Origin: Malachius bipustulatus
Taxonomy: Eukaryota; Arthropoda; Insecta; Coleoptera; Melyridae
DNA: 64,000 bases
Direction of reading: 5' to 3'
NCBI GenBank assembly: GCA_910589415.1
Contig: OU342635.1
Span: 40,016,929-40,080,928, forward strand
Below, in pieces: positions 35,415-49,574 of the stretch. Numbering within the stretch: position 1 is the stretch's first letter; every line of letters begins with the position of its first letter. Below the pieces are notes generated by a model, which saw only the letters and a program-made list of their open reading frames with translations, searched no databases and was not told the DNA's origin. A program made the translations under genes and the position numbers.

Positions 35415-38400
35415 GGTTACATCCTGTTATGTAATTACTATTCCACGCTTTTTTTAAGTCCAGCCCGAGCGCTTCCAGCTAGACCTCTAGTCTCAAATAT
35501 TCAAGGCTACGTAATCTTAAAGAACTTTCTCGTGCTAGCTTGACCAGGCTCTCTTACCTTCAAGTAATCGGTAAATCGGTAAAGTTTTCTGCTTTAGAGA
35601 TACCTAAAAGTCTTTGTTTGGCCTGTGTGTCTACTTACAGTAGATTTGAGATTCTGGTAGTTTTTTCTTTGACCCCACAATAATAACAATATTTCTTCTC
35701 TGCTAAATCTACTAAATGCCTATCCTTCACATTTTCATTTAAAACTAGAGAAGTGTGAATAATAAAAAAGCAGAAGAGCTACCCAAAATAGAAAGCTTCA
35801 ATTAATTATCACAGATTATTTCCTTGACGGATAATTATTTAAAGATACAATTTTCATTTCTATGGAATTCATATCCAAGATGGCAACCTTGTCTGTTTTA
35901 TGTAATTTATTATGCAGGGTGGATTTTCGGTCGCCATGCAGTTCTGATGAAGCAGCCGTTGTTCATTATGATAATGAAGGAACGGGCGTGGTATGATATC
36001 ATGTGCAAAGTCTCCTTCGGCGGCGGATTCGCAATCAATATTTACAAAAGCTTTATGAAAGTTTGTTACGTTGACGACTCGCGAGATAAAAGCAGCTCCC
36101 AGTCATCCGGTTTCTTGAATTTCTTTTCGACCTTCGATGAAGCATGCCGTATGATAAATCCACGTACAATAGTGCTTCGTGCAGCCTCAGAAAAAGCACT
36201 TTGATGTAAATAAATTTACCGGTAATAAATAGAATTTATACGACTTCGTGCCTAGGAATGATAAAATCGATATCGTCTTATTTTCCACATTCGTTTGATG
36301 GAATTGAATCGTTTTCTTTTATTTTTATTCTGATTGTTGAAGCTACTAGGTAAAGTTGGAATTTCTCCTTCCAGAAGAACCATTAAATAATCCCTTTGCA
36401 TTAAAATAAATTCTAAATTAAATAAATTTCAAAGAACAGATAACATCGTTACTGGAAATTATGAATTGATATTAATAGAATAATTGGTCTAAGGTTAGAA
36501 TGCCGTTACAACAAAATTAATTATGCCTGACCTATGATCTTTATAATACCTGAAAAACACGCAATCCGGTAATATATATCTACACATCCTAATAAATCTA
36601 TTCCACCAAATCCTACCATATAAATATAAAGCCACCCCCCAAACACCACGGTCTCAGACTATCACCCTCGAAACAAAAATAATTATGTTGTCAACCACTT
36701 TGATAAAAGATAAGTTTGGACAAATATAAAGAGTTTTTCCATCGTGGAGAAATTACCTACTGATTCGTGTTTAATTTTAGTTTATGACAATGCGGCACGC
36801 AACGTAAGAAATTTTGCATACGACTTTAATCGATCTAAGTCTTATTTTTTTCTCCTTCGACACGAAAGATTCATTTATAGCCTCGATATTCCGACCATTA
36901 ACAATCATTGCTGTATGTTAATTTACACTATAAAACCGGGCAATATAAGATATTTCCTTATTAGGGTCAAGTCGGAGAATTATTACACCTCTGTTCGTCT
37001 GGGAGGTATAATAATTTGGAACGATTTTTCGCTTCACTCGGGAAGTTTAATCTTAAGCTCCACCTCTTTCAATTCCTTCAGCAATCGATTTTCCATAACG
37101 AGCTGAATAAGGAAAATTGTGATCTGTGATTGTAAAATGTCACAATTCTTTGACCCATAAAATATTTTATCTGTGACTTAGTTCAGCAGTTCATTTTTTT
37201 GTCAACGCCAAGCTATCTAATTAAAAAAAAGAGCAGATCACTTCTCAAAAACATTGAATGAATAATATATTAAACGACCGGGATTGTCTGTCATCCGAAA
37301 TTTAATAATAATTGTCACTGATTTTTATTAATAATAATCATGTTATAAATCGAGATAGTCTTATAAATAAATGAAGGCCTTTTTTCGAGTAGAAGATTAA
37401 GTCAGAAATTGATTGGTAGTTGATGTTAATCATTCCAATCTTATGAATCTGATAATACGGAGGTGAAAATTCCAGTGATTGAATTTTAATCGGGTTATGA
37501 TGACCATGTAGGTGCGTCTACTTACATTGTAGTTTGATAAATTGACAATGCGGGGTGAATATTGCAGCTGTGGTATATTCGCAAAATTCTCCCATTATTT
37601 TATGGAACGCATAATTTTTCCTGACACCTATCTATTTTTCTATTTTCAACAACACCGAACTCTTATTACACCTTTTATGAGTTAGTAGATTCATTGGATC
37701 TTTCAACTGACTAAACTTGAGTTCAATTTATGACAGCTTCAAGAGCTGACCTGAAGTTAGTAAAATCAAGTCGCTAGAATGGAGATTTTGAAGCATTAGC
37801 CACTTTAACGCGCTTTCAATAGTGAAAAGTTTGCTGAGTGGGAGACAACGGGCAGCAATCGCTCATGACGTTACATTTTTAATTCTTGATTCTCTACAAC
37901 GTCACCAGATAACGAAACTACAATTTTTAAGAACTTGCCTTCAATAAAAAGCTTGTGGGAAAATCGAAATTGAAGATTTTTGAAAATTGGAAGGAAAAAA
38001 TTTGAAAATGTTTTAATTTAAAAAATTTCGAGAGACCATTAGGGCTGAGATATACAAACAAATTTAAGAATGACTTCCTATACCGGAAAGTTATATACCT
38101 TTTGACATCAACTATGACCACAGAAAATGAAACTTTTTGACTTTTTTGCCATGTCATTGTAACAGATGTATAGGTATTACTGTACGACAATCATATTTTA
38201 TAGCAAAGAAATATCGCCTAATGCTCAAAAAAACTTGGTCAGGAAAGCCCTTTTTAATAAAACTCAGATTATTCTACCTAATTACCAAGCCAGCTAGTCA
38301 GTTGAGAAGATTTTTTTCTAATCGTGGAATAAAAATTATTGTAAGTGGGATAAGTGCTCGCACCTCCAATCGATAAACTAACATTATTTCACCCCGTAAT

Positions 38401-39369
38401 TATTGTATTTCACGAGGCTGACCAGCGATGAGGATCCATAACCGAATAATCATAGGGCAGCCCAGAAATATCCCACGATATAAAGGTGAACATGCGATGA
38501 AAAGGACATTGACCAGCCGAACCACGACGGCGGTTTTCCACCAATTGCTTCCGATTTGCATCCTGAATAATTGTCGTCTTGTTGTTGGTCTGATTGCCGA
38601 TTAATTATAATCGTATAATCCACTAAATTCCACATGTCTGGTTGCTCCAGTTATGCGTAAAATTCATGACAAGCTTGACGCATCCACTTGGTAAAATTAC
38701 TAGATACCAGTATTATTCGCAGACTAGGAGGGAGGAGGGTGCATTTAGGGTATTAATTGGGTGCGTTGCGGTCTAGGATCGGATATTGTGCATACTAGGA
38801 GAGATTGGATTAGACTTGTTCCTAGCATAAATGTGGCTGATGATGCTGGGACTATGATAAAAATCGGAATAAGAAAAACTGAATTTTTCATATATTTTTT
38901 ACATTTTCTAGCGTCTAGCTCTAGGAAATAATTGAACGTATCCCACTATCCCAGGCAAAATGAGATTTCTTTATTTTAGCTCAATCATCTACCGACGCGT
39001 ATCTGGTGAAAAGGAATGTCAGGAATCCTTTGAAGCAAAAGAATTCCTTATCCCTTCAGTTTCTGCCATGGTAAAAATTGTGTATTCTAAACATGTAGCT
39101 ATTAACAAAAATAATGGAGAGAAAATGACATAATGACAATATTTAACCACAGCTTGTTCTTTTTTATTCAATGAGCTCCTAGGGAGCGTAGGTATATCAT
39201 AGAAATGATCCAGAAAAGCATAAACATATATCAATAAAACAGTGTTTTCTGAATATTACAGTCGGATGAGAGTATTTTTGATAAAAATTTAAAAAGGAAT
39301 GCCAATTTCAAGCCATACGTATTTAAAAATATTCTAAAAGAAGTTAAATATTTATTAAAGAAGCAACAA
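35415..39369. other. AT-rich non-coding DNA
   Basis: Several frames of 60-126 codons occur (for example 35824-36204 and 36744-37106 on the plus strand), none with a recognisable domain; they look like chance frames. The segment at about 38400-38640 is less AT-rich and contains AATTAATTATAA-type homeodomain-like motifs, a weak hint of regulatory DNA. Confidence 0.35.
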
Positions 39370-40690
39370 ATTTGCCTGTGGCGCGGGAGGGGTTTCAGCG
39401 TATTACGGGCATTTTGCCAGGATGTGCTTATCAGTAAGACCCTCCTTACTGCACTGCTCGCAGAATGATGGCTTGCCAGATTCCATGAGAGCCCTGCGTG
39501 GAGCGGGATTGTCTAATTATCAATCTCCATATTATGGTTTTGTCTCGCCTCGACATTGACGGCAATTGACTTGAGTTTATTCTTGGTTGTATAGTGGATT
39601 GCTTAGTCCTTGCCTGGATCCAGTAACTTTTCCACTTTACCAAAACGATTTTCCTCGAGAGGTTGTTTAGATCCGTATGGAGTTGAATCTCGTTGATGTG
39701 GCAGGTCAGAACTTGAAGCTTCACGAGCGGCTCCATCAACTTTTTCGTTTCCGACGATGCCGACATGGCATCCAGGCGATGGTACCCAGGCGATGGTTAG
39801 AGAAATATTTTGGTCAACAAATTGGTGGTATGTTTCATGATGCGGGTTTTGCCTGTAAATATTGCTTATTACGAGGACGGATGACAGTGAGCCTGTGCAT
39901 ATACCGACCTTTTGATTTACTCCGATTATACTCTTGGTTATACACAGAGGTAGTGTCGGAAGGTAACACTAGGTTCCAAGGTGATATGGTAGAAATGGAG
40001 ATATAAAAGCTTTTGCCAAGGTTATTGTCGCCTAATAATGCTTTTAGTTAGAGTTTTTGGCATTGAGAGTAGCTTTTGGGGGGGGAGGGGGTTATTGTGC
40101 AATATTTCAGCGGTACGAGTATACTGTGGACGGGATTATTAGGGTTAGCAGATACTCAGGCTGAATAAGACAGGAAGAGCTGTTCTCAGCGAAGCAAAAG
40201 TGGAAAAGAGACTCGATCGGGCTTGAACTGAAGGCTCCAAGGCAATTTCGAAGAGCCAGTGTTGTGCATTGTGTCTAGAATCTTCAGATCGGTCTTGCTG
40301 GCGAAGGAGTAGGCTGCCATAATCAATTTTGAACCTACCAGGGCTCTATATATTCTAAGAATGACTTGCTCTTCGGCTCCCCACCCCACTAGTGGTATGA
40401 TAGCTCTTTAAGAATGTTTAGACAAGCCAACTATTTGCGCTAGAGATGTTGTATATGATGTCTCCAAGTTAGTCTACTATCGAAGATTAATCCAAGTATT
40501 TTGATGCTTTAGTGTTTGTGAATGAAAAATTGAAGTCTGTCGTCTGTGATTTATCAGTCAGATGGTCTAATAGTGGAGCTAATATCATTAATTGCTAAGA
40601 TAAACAAAGAGGGCTCAGTACTTATTCTTGAAGGACACCGTTCTCAAGTAGAAAAGAATGAGACTCCTTCCCATTCGTAATCACTTTGGA
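39370..40690 (-). pseudogene. Decayed non-LTR retrotransposon: RT end, RNase H and terminal knuckle
   Basis: On the minus strand, reading down from 40690, blocks of a LINE pol appear in changing frames: SLFILAINDISS (RT motif; the YADD box itself is lost), KILGLIFDSRLTWRHHIQ, LRIYRALVGSKLI, LKILDTMHNTG (RT thumb), then WVPSPGCHVGIVGNEKVDGA (with a short duplication), IIWRLIIRQSRSTQGSHG, and FCEQCSKEGLTDKHILAKCP. The order matches Jockey/R1/I-type elements with RNase H. Multiple stops, frameshifts and deletions make it dead. It looks related to the minus-strand fragments at 18.6-20.5 kb but less so to the intact element at 20.7 kb. Confidence 0.75.
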
Positions 40691-43600
40691 CAATCAATTA
40701 TAAGGATGGAATATTTCCTTATAGGATAGGTTTATTCCTTCTATTTTCTAACAGATGACGGATCTCCAGGTAACATCGAATGTTTCCTGAACCTGTATTG
40801 GAAGTTTCAGCTATATAACATCTTGTGTTACCGTGAAGCTTGAAGTGCACGAGGTTATCTGTCGTGCTGCGATGGGGTTTATAGCACCATAATTTCGCGC
40901 TCAAGAGGCATACAATATTTTTTAGACAGCTGTATTGAAATGAGCCAAAAATTGAAAAAAAAAACATAAAACTTACGTAAGGGACCTACTTACATCTTCA
41001 AATTAATCTTCTTTTTACTTCTGGACTTAATTTATGGATACATTTTAGCATTGAAAGAGGAATACTCAGCAACATAGAAATGTAAATAGAAATCCGGCAA
41101 CTGAAATAATCTTGCAGAAATAATTTGCGAGTTCATTGCGGTGTTGATTGCGGAAAATTTTATAACGCGACTCATCTAAAGATGGGGGTGGCAGTACCTT
41201 TCTTTATTCCTAAAATAGACTGCAATCGTTTTTCTTTTTGCAACCATCTCGATATTTAAGAGATCAATTCACTTTCACTCACCCTTCACTCTCTCTTGAC
41301 CTCCTCGAGGTTTCGATTTCATTACGGTCCTGTTATCCTAGATATGAAAATACAAGGAAAGAAAGACGCAAGATTAAGGTCAGGCGAGGGGCTATAACTC
41401 ACCTAGTAATCCCCGAGAGGCGTTTTTCGCTCATTTCACTCTAATTAAATCCTTCTAATTCGTTATGGGAGTGATTTTTAACGGCAAACCAAGAAAACGA
41501 ATTACGCTGCTAACATTGCATGGGGAATATTAGCTTTCGGCCCATTTTTTCTTAGAACTTATCAGTTATTAATCTAATTTCGAGATGCATTATTGTTCAT
41601 CAAATGAATTGTTTTAATTAATGTTGCCGAAGAACGGTACGAGTACACAGAATCATAAAACGACTGTTAAAGTTATTGATTTTGAATGAATTTTACGACT
41701 CAATTGAATAGACAGTAAAACTTGCAACATTTTATTTAGTCGACGTAATCGTGCTGCGCCCCTGCAACTTAATACCAGTCTCTTACCTATATATGATGTA
41801 ACACAGCGGTCTTGCGAAAAAATTTATCCATCAAGTGACAAAAAATTTCTTCTAAAAAAACAATGTAGGAAAACCAGAATGGGTTTACGTGATCATCTTG
41901 AAAACGATCACGTTGACTGATCACTCTTTACTCAATTCTACTAAATGAGTACATTTCCAGCTAAATGGTAAATTTTTTCAAGAAAGCAATTCCCGCAAAT
42001 GTGTCATATAGAACCTTTCTCAAGTAGGTAGCTTAAGGATATACTGGCAGATTAGAAGTTTAATGTGTCAATCATCTTGGCACTCTACGATAGAGATTTT
42101 AAGTAAATTACAGACTACATGGTATGAAAGCTTCGTTTTTATCGTGCACAGATTTGATAAGTGCTGAAACGTCTGCTGAAAGCTGCTGAAACATGTTAAA
42201 AGTATATGTAGACTGCTTAAAAGAGTTATTTTTCCCAGCGCTTTGAAGCCCGGAACCCCGCGCTGTTCTGGGCTTGAAAATTGATATTTTTTATTTAATA
42301 ATCTGATTGAAAAATTTTTTATAGAATTATTCCAATACAAAATAATTCAAATCAAAAATTGGCTCTTTTTGCAATCAACAACGAGTCATTTCTTATCTTA
42401 CAATGTATTATTTGACGCTTCAATAAGAGGAGCTAAGATTAAAACGAAATTGAATACGATTCTATAAGCATTTTTATTAGAAAAAATCAATATAAAATAA
42501 TAATGCCAAAGCACAGAGAGCTTCTTCCAATCCACCTCTCGATCTCAAAGTCCCTTGCCGTAACTCACAGTTGAATTACTCGCAATTGTTGACCATATTA
42601 CTTAGCGAATGGATAACGAAAAAAGACCCTCTCAAGGATGAGACTAACAATAAAACGGTCCGGTATCTCTTTTAATTACGATAAGCACGCGTCCGGTACA
42701 AATCCGTCACAAAAGAGCTTACGTCCAGGATATCCCTCACTTGTCCGGACCGCCGTCAAGACATGCGATGAAGCGTCTTTTGGCTTTTAGCTTTAGCATG
42801 AACTTAATAAAGATCCCGGTCGTCCTGTTCTGTCACCCGAATCTGTTCCAGACCGAAGAGTCATGGTTTAGACCCGCAGGACGCATACCCGCATAAATTA
42901 GTCGCTAGGCGGTGCCATCTCAGGACTGTTACATGCGATCATTAGCCCCTGATGCCGGGGTCGCTTGGGGAATGATTGGAGCTTAGCTAATGATCTCGCA
43001 ATAATCAAATGGGGATTATGGGGATGAGTGGTATACGTACGTATATAGGTACTTATAGTCCGTTTCGTTTCGTGAATTGGTAGACGGAATTAGTTTTATT
43101 TTTCTTACTTAACACGTTCGCTTCCAAAGCTAATTTGAAAATTCACCCACATAATATGTGATATGTTAGTTTAACTTAGAATTTATACTAAATGCTGTAG
43201 CCTACATTTGGAAAATCAATCAATTAAGTAAACGAAAGAGTTGAAAGAGAGAAAACGTGTGCTGATCACCTGACCTGACACCAGCGCGGCTAGTAAACAA
43301 CGAATGCTAGTAAACTGCTCTGTCATCATGAACCTCTGTTGAATTCCCGTCCCGACTTCAAAAATTTAGTTTGAGGCTATCCCGCCCTGAAGTCTGAGAA
43401 TATTGCAATTGATTGAAATTCAACCCGATCTGAATCTCCATCTTCAAATGTTTAACAAAATGGGCGTCGTGATTCTAACCCCTTTCAATCGTCTAGTTGA
43501 ATGAACCCCGTGGACCTTCTACGTTGTGTTGTAACCCCATCTCATTCGTTGGTAGCAAACGCTACGAAAATCCTTCAGTTAGCCAATCATTGGGAGAAAG

Positions 43601-46090
43601 GAGATATTATTAAAATAACGATTTTTAACCTACCTAACCTGCATTTTTTACGAGACTGCCAGATTCTAAAGGAAAAACAGTTAGCAAAGAATATAACAAA
43701 TAAAACCTGGCTGCGTGTAGGTATAACGAAACGACAACATGTTATAAAAAGGCATTTGTGCGTTGAAGGCTGAGAACTAAATCTCTTATATTATGGTAAC
43801 AGGACATTTTATCGTTAGTGTTTGCGTCCGTTTAGTACCTGGAAAGAAAAGACATAGCAACACACACACATAAATAAAAGAATTTATTTATGAAGAAGAC
43901 AATTTATTTATTTATTTATTTATTAAGACATTTATTTATTTATGAAGAATATAAGAAGACTTGGTGAGAGGGCCTAATCAACTTTATACTTCCAGCCTTA
44001 ATCAATAAATGAATATCAAACATTAATTAATCAGAGCGAATTGCTTTCATACTAAGTTAATCTCAGAATGATTAAATAAATAAGTTCAATTACAAAGGAC
44101 ATCCAACGATAAAATGACACATAACCTATATTATAACCGATTGGAGCGTTGATTTAGCGCTTCGATTCATGAGTTTCGAAACATACAAAAAAACAAAAAC
44201 ATATCATCCTTTCGTATTTGACCTAACCTTGAAAGATTCATTGACATTTTAAATAAAAAACACATCATAACAGAACAAATTGAAAGATTGATTGAGACAA
44301 TGTAGTGTGAGATTTTAGATAGTTTTGACTCTCAAGGTCTCGATTTTACCATGCACAGTTGGCGTAATATAGGTTGGGTCCTTTCAATATTTAAAGTAAT
44401 TATGTTAACTAGTATCGTTACTATACATATTTATGTTGATTACAGATAAATATGTTAATCCATATTAAATTTCATGGAGAGGATTTCCAGAAAAAATTTC
44501 CTGGCAGCTTTATAAAACAATTCCAGTAAATTTCAAGGACTTTTTCAAGCCCATGCAATCGTGTGCGTATAAAGCCGTTAAAGATCTTTAAAGATACAGG
44601 AACAGTAGTTAAGTTTATTCCAGGACATATAATTACTATTGACCTTGCAGGGTTACCTCCAACCGATAATCGGGACATACCACCACCTGGGAAACAGTAA
44701 CAGATATGCAAATATTTAAGGGCAGTTCGTTTTATGGGAGATAATTATAGCTCGAATAAGTTACCAGTAGTAGGTATATAACGTGAGTGTTTTCAACGTG
44801 ATTTACAGCCCTCCTGCAATATTAAATATAAAACAGTACTGGGAAATTCAGAAATTGCCTCGACGATGAAATGACCCGAATCTCCTCCACATACTGGACT
44901 AATGTCATTTCACCCATTTCGAAGCTTTTAATATCCAGTTAGCTTCCTGGATGTATCCCTAATTTTCGTTTCAAAGAAGTCACTGAAATTTGTAATATTT
45001 CCCTGCAAATTGAAGCCTACCTAACATTGTATATTTGACCGTTTTGATTTCATTTTCGTAATCGTATTTTGCAACTATCTAATTATGAGATGGAACTCAG
45101 CAATTTACAAGGAATCTGAAAAATTAATACCGCGGTAAACGCCCGCTGAAAAATTTTTAAAAGCCCGGATTTAACTTTCAATCCAAGTACAAGCAACTGC
45201 TAAGCCTGCTGATGATAAGTGATTAGGCTACTTATTACTTGAAGTTTTTGTGGCGGATCCTTGACTAACGATTTCGTGACTGTCAGCAGATCTCCTCCCC
45301 GTCGCCAGGCTAATTTCGCGTGGGACAGGGAATCAGGGATACATCGAAGGGGGCTTAACCCTAATCCTATTGAAACGTGCTTCAAGACTACACCGAAACT
45401 AGAGATCGGGCTAATTTAATCGGGTCTCAGATTTCAGAAATTGCCTCGACGGCTATAAATTTCGATTCTGATTGTTTTTATTTGTTTACACGGGGTGTCT
45501 AATTGAAGTGGTTCAGTAAATGATTAACAATCGTTATTATGTTTTAGATATTTTTACATTAGAGTAGCTGCACGTTTTTTCCAGGGATGGAACTTATGGA
45601 ACTGGACGGAACTTATTTCAAAAGTGATCAAAGTGAAATAAATTTTTTTTTTTTCACTTTTTTGGAAAAAATTAGGGGCTGTGAAATTGGGGAGTAGAAG
45701 GCTCCCCCGAGGAATCCTGGAAATTCCAGAATATTTAATATATTCTGGATATTCTGGATTCTCTATAAATATTAAATTCCAGAACGAAAAGGACTTTCGT
45801 TGCGAGAGGCAGAGGAATTGAATTTCGATAATGAGCTCCCAAACTTATATGCAGTGTTGGCTCAACCTAATGAGATCCTGGTGTATTTAGCGTATATGTA
45901 AGATAAAATTTACATTTCATTATATTCAGTATAATTGAAAACTACAAATGAGGACAAATGTGTATTATAAGCTACAGTAAAATATATTAACTTTAAATAT
46001 TGAAATAATAATTGTTTTAATTAAAATTTGAACAAGTGAAAGCCCCATGATAGCCCCCATGCAATTTAGGGCCCTTGTAATTGGTATAGG
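40691..46090. other. Non-coding DNA with a GC-richer island and a microsatellite
   Basis: The island at about 42640-43020 contains many CpG and motifs such as TAATGATC and looks compositionally like conserved regulatory DNA or an exon, but no frame is convincing. A lone TTAACACGTTCG at 43108 resembles a piggyBac-type end without a partner. A lone GGGGTGTCTAATTGAAGTGG lies at about 45493. Confidence 0.35.
43871..43945 (+). repeat. ATTT microsatellite
   Basis: Interrupted ATTT repeats, with the longest uninterrupted part near 43902-43922, separated by GAAGAAGAC-like insertions. Confidence 0.9.
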
Positions 46091-46330
46091 TACAGGGTGT
46101 GACTTAATGATACCCGTAATTCCAAGGGCGCTTACCTCAACAAAATTCATGTAGAAAAGTTCATATAAACGTGTGTCCTAAAGACTTAAAAGGTACAGGG
46201 TGTGAAAGTTAAAAAAAAAACTGTTTTGTAATAATAACTAAAAGATCCTTTTGCCCTATTTTTGCGAAATTCGATAATATTGTTCTTTATGATAAAATGC
46301 TAAGTTAGCCCTATCTAGATAAGAAATGCA

Positions 46331-46748
46331 AGTTCCAGTGGCGTCCCGGGTGGAGGCAGTGTCATGATTAATATATTTTTTGTATCTATATTTTTTCGTA
46401 TCTATATTTTTTCGTATCTTACTCCGTTTTTGAAAAAGAGAATAACAAAAAATTTTTAACAAAATGCACCTTCAATGCATTTTGAATAATTGATCTTAAT
46501 TTCAATGATTTTATTTTATCAATTTTTCGACATGTATTGAAGCGGCGTTAATTTTTTTCTCGTAAACGAAGAAAGATAAAATAAATATCAAAAGTAAAGA
46601 TAAAGAAAAAATATCAGATGACAAAATGTTGTACTTTTAGCTGCTTAACCCTAGAAAAAATATAAAATAGTCAGTGGGGTACATTTTTTGTCAATATTAT
46701 TAGTATGATCGCCCCCCCCCCCTCTCCCCCTGGGACGCCACTGGAACT
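46331..46748. mobile_element. Nested element with 17-bp inverted ends
   Basis: AGTTCCAGTGGCGTCCC at the left is mirrored exactly at the right, adjoining GC-rich tracts (GGGTGGAGG on the left, C12 and CTCTCCCCC on the right). CAGTGGCGT-type ends are seen in several DNA transposon families. No coding sequence; no certain target duplication. Confidence 0.65.
46374..46425 (+). repeat. Short tandem repeat, about 18-19 bp unit
   Basis: The unit TATATTTTTTCGTATC is repeated about two and a half times. Confidence 0.85.
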
Positions 46749-46933
46749 CATAATAATTATAATCTAGTTAGTGCTAACCTAACGTTTTATTTGCCTTATC
46801 AGCCTGCATCCTGAAAACTAGACTCTTTTAGGGTACTTATATGATTAGGTAGGTATGTTATATGAACTTTTCGACTTGAGTTTGGTTTTCAGAAAGGGGC
46901 CCTTGAAATTACGGCCTATTATTAAGTAACACA

Positions 46934-49559
46934 ATGTAAATGAAGATATACTTCTAACTATGAAGTCATCCCATAATTTTCCTCGTGACTAAATTGAAAT
47001 CCGAAAAAAAATTAAATAAAGACTTTTGAACCAAAATCCAAATGTGACACGTCACACAACCCCCATCCACATTTAATATAGAGGGGTATAACTATCCCTC
47101 TGAGGGGGTTGAAGTTTGAGAGGAAGGAACTGCGAAAAAAAATTGACGAGTTTTTGGATTTGGCTGAAAAGTCGCTCATTTTTTTTTCTTTTTTGAATTT
47201 ATGCGGAACTGTGCACTTTCCTGGTATTCACTGATATAATCAAATATCAATTCAAAGGAGGAAACAGAAACTTCGATGCTAAAAAAATGGTTAAAATAAG
47301 AAAGGTCGAGTATTCAGTTTTTTCAGGATACTTCAACAACGTATCTCTACAATCGCAATCGTAAGAGAGATAAGAAAAACACTCATTACAGATCTTTTTA
47401 TTATTATTTTTTTAGATAGTTTTTGGGTGAAGACTTTTATTGCGGTAAAAAATCCTCAATAAGCCGAAAGTTTTTATTGTTTTTAAGACCATTTTCTCTT
47501 CAACATTAATGTCAGGACGTCGAAATCACTTCAAGTCAAGTACCGTGCCTTTTATTATTATGTCACCAATGGATTGTTACATACTAGCCATTTTAAAGGT
47601 ATCGGCTTTTATTATAAGACTCTTAATAAAAGTTTTACGATATTTTAATAAAATTAAAATATTTGATTAGTTAATGGAACTACTTTCATGCAACTTTACT
47701 GTAATAAAATAGACTCGTATATTACTTTGCTTTACATAAGCATAACTAAAAATATTACAAAAATATATTCTGTAGATTTCTCTTATAGAAATTCCAGTAA
47801 TTTTTGCTCTCTTCCTTGAGAATGGCAAGACCTCTTATGCGAATACGATAAGCAATTTTCATGGGGGAGAAATCCAGGATCTCAAACAATATTATTCCGT
47901 GAACCTCTCAAAAGGCCATCTTCCTATTCGGTTTACTGATTAGCGTAGGTATTTCAGGAAAATGTCCGTTTCTTGGTATTTCGGCCATTATCTCGCTAAC
48001 AAAGGCACAAGATTCCGTGATAATCGGAAGTTTTCGTGTGGGTTTACGATGACATAAACCAAATTTAGGATAATCCACGGAAAGTGTAAGCCTAAAAAGC
48101 CCAAAAAGTATTGCGTGTGTAAAGGAGAATCATTTAAAACTTCCTTAATATCTCTGGCAACAAGTGAAAGTTTTATTACGACATGAAACGAGAAACAACG
48201 GGTGGGTTTGATTCGTTACCTTTTACCTAAATGGCGATTAAAAATTTTATCCATTAATAAATTAATCTAACAATTTAGTAAATTTTTTATTAAGCCGTTC
48301 TTCATCTCTTTTAAAAGGATTGTCATCATAACAGTGTGACAGTCTCTCGACAGTCGAATTACGTTGTTCCATCTGAACTTCTGTGATATAATTTAAAATC
48401 CCTTATACACTTGGATCGTTTATAAAAGTTTAACCGATGCCTGAAACTCCTGTGATACTTTGGAGCCGGCCAAGTTTACTTGTCAATGACTTGGAACTTT
48501 TCAGGTGGTTTCTGAAAGAGTTTTTAATTCCCCTGATAATAAATTGATTGAAGACTTCCACTCTGGTAACCTTTTTTACATGTTGCTTCTAATAATTTTA
48601 ACACCAGACTTTGATTTTTCTATTAGATCGAAGAAATACGTATCAGAACATCTACTTGGGCTGGGTTAGTATAAAACGAGATGAAATTTCATTTTGAAAT
48701 ATCGAATAAAAAATAAATCAAATAAAGGTAACACGCTGTAAATATGTTGAGCATACGAAATAGCTTTGAACTACTTTTCAGATAAAATTGTCTTAACATT
48801 TCCCCCGGCTTATTCGTAACAGGAAATCAATTTGTGTGAAGTTGACTGAATAAAAAGGAACAAATCGCATTGCGAATTTAAGAAATCACATCCAGATGTT
48901 GGGTGATTTAAATTTTAGGGTTCACAAATCGGACCCAATCATCCTCCTGGTCGAACAGGGGTCTTAAAAGATTTCAAATCTTTTTAAAACAATCGTGATG
49001 CGAACGTATCTTGTTATGTGACATTATTTTGACATTGGAAGATTACCGAAACAAATCTCCCTTGACATCTGGACCAAATCTGCGTGATTTGAAAGAAAGG
49101 GAAACTTGTATACCGTAGGTATAAATAGGATGAGGAACTTAATAAAAAATTCACAAAATTGTTAAGCGTGAGGGCCGGTTTCTTTTGAAATGTACAATGC
49201 GATCAACTATTTAATGGAAGAAAAAGGAGACTTTTCAGCATTTATTTCAAGGATCAGGATCGTTCTTAATTTCAATATGAAATATTCGTATAAACACGTT
49301 CACTCTATCTCATGTTCCAGTGCGTTTGAAGTTCTCGAAGCATCCTCATTCTGATCTTTTTGTAAAAGAGCAAAGGAGCAGTGAAATCCAGTGATTTGGT
49401 TTGGAATCTCTTAAGAAAGTAACATAAAAACGGTGAAGAAATGAAGGCTGCGATTTCAGCACATTTTGAGGCGACTGACTGATTTAAGAATAGGACAAGA
49501 AACTGTAACAATTTTCATCTCCAAGTAATTTAAAAAGTTTATGTGAGATCATTCCCTAT
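46934..49559. other. AT-rich non-coding DNA
   Basis: No genes. The segment at about 47280-47350 (AATAAGAAAGGTCGAG, TTTTTTCAGGATACTTCA) resembles the repeat block at 32140-32200 and may be another decayed copy. Confidence 0.35.
49552..49559 (+). repeat. Left 8-bp target duplication of the hAT-type element
   Basis: TTCCCTAT; the right copy at 52209-52216 is TCCCCTAT, one mismatch. Eight bp is the duplication length of hAT transposons. Confidence 0.6.
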
Positions 49560-49574
49560 CAGAGCTGTTCAAAA

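Larger units (their letters stand above)
46091..46933. mobile_element. MITE-like element with imperfect inverted ends of about 75 bp
   Basis: The left end TACAGGGTGTGACTTAATGA runs through CCGTAATTCCAAGGG and GAAAAGTTCATATAA. The right end, read inversely, gives TGTGTTACTTAATAAT, CCGTAATTTCAAGGG and GAAAAGTTCATATAA. The ends diverge by roughly a fifth. The right outer CACCCTG is not recognisable. A second element (46331-46748) lies inside it. Confidence 0.65.

Noticed and set aside
35824..36204. 126-codon plus-strand frame
   Set aside because: No domain recognised and no neighbouring exon signals. Kept as chance.
36744..37106. 120-codon plus-strand frame
   Set aside because: No domain recognised. 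Composition is like the surrounding non-coding DNA.
43108..43125. TTAACACGTTCGCTTCC, piggyBac-like end
   Set aside because: No inverted partner with TTAA was found nearby.
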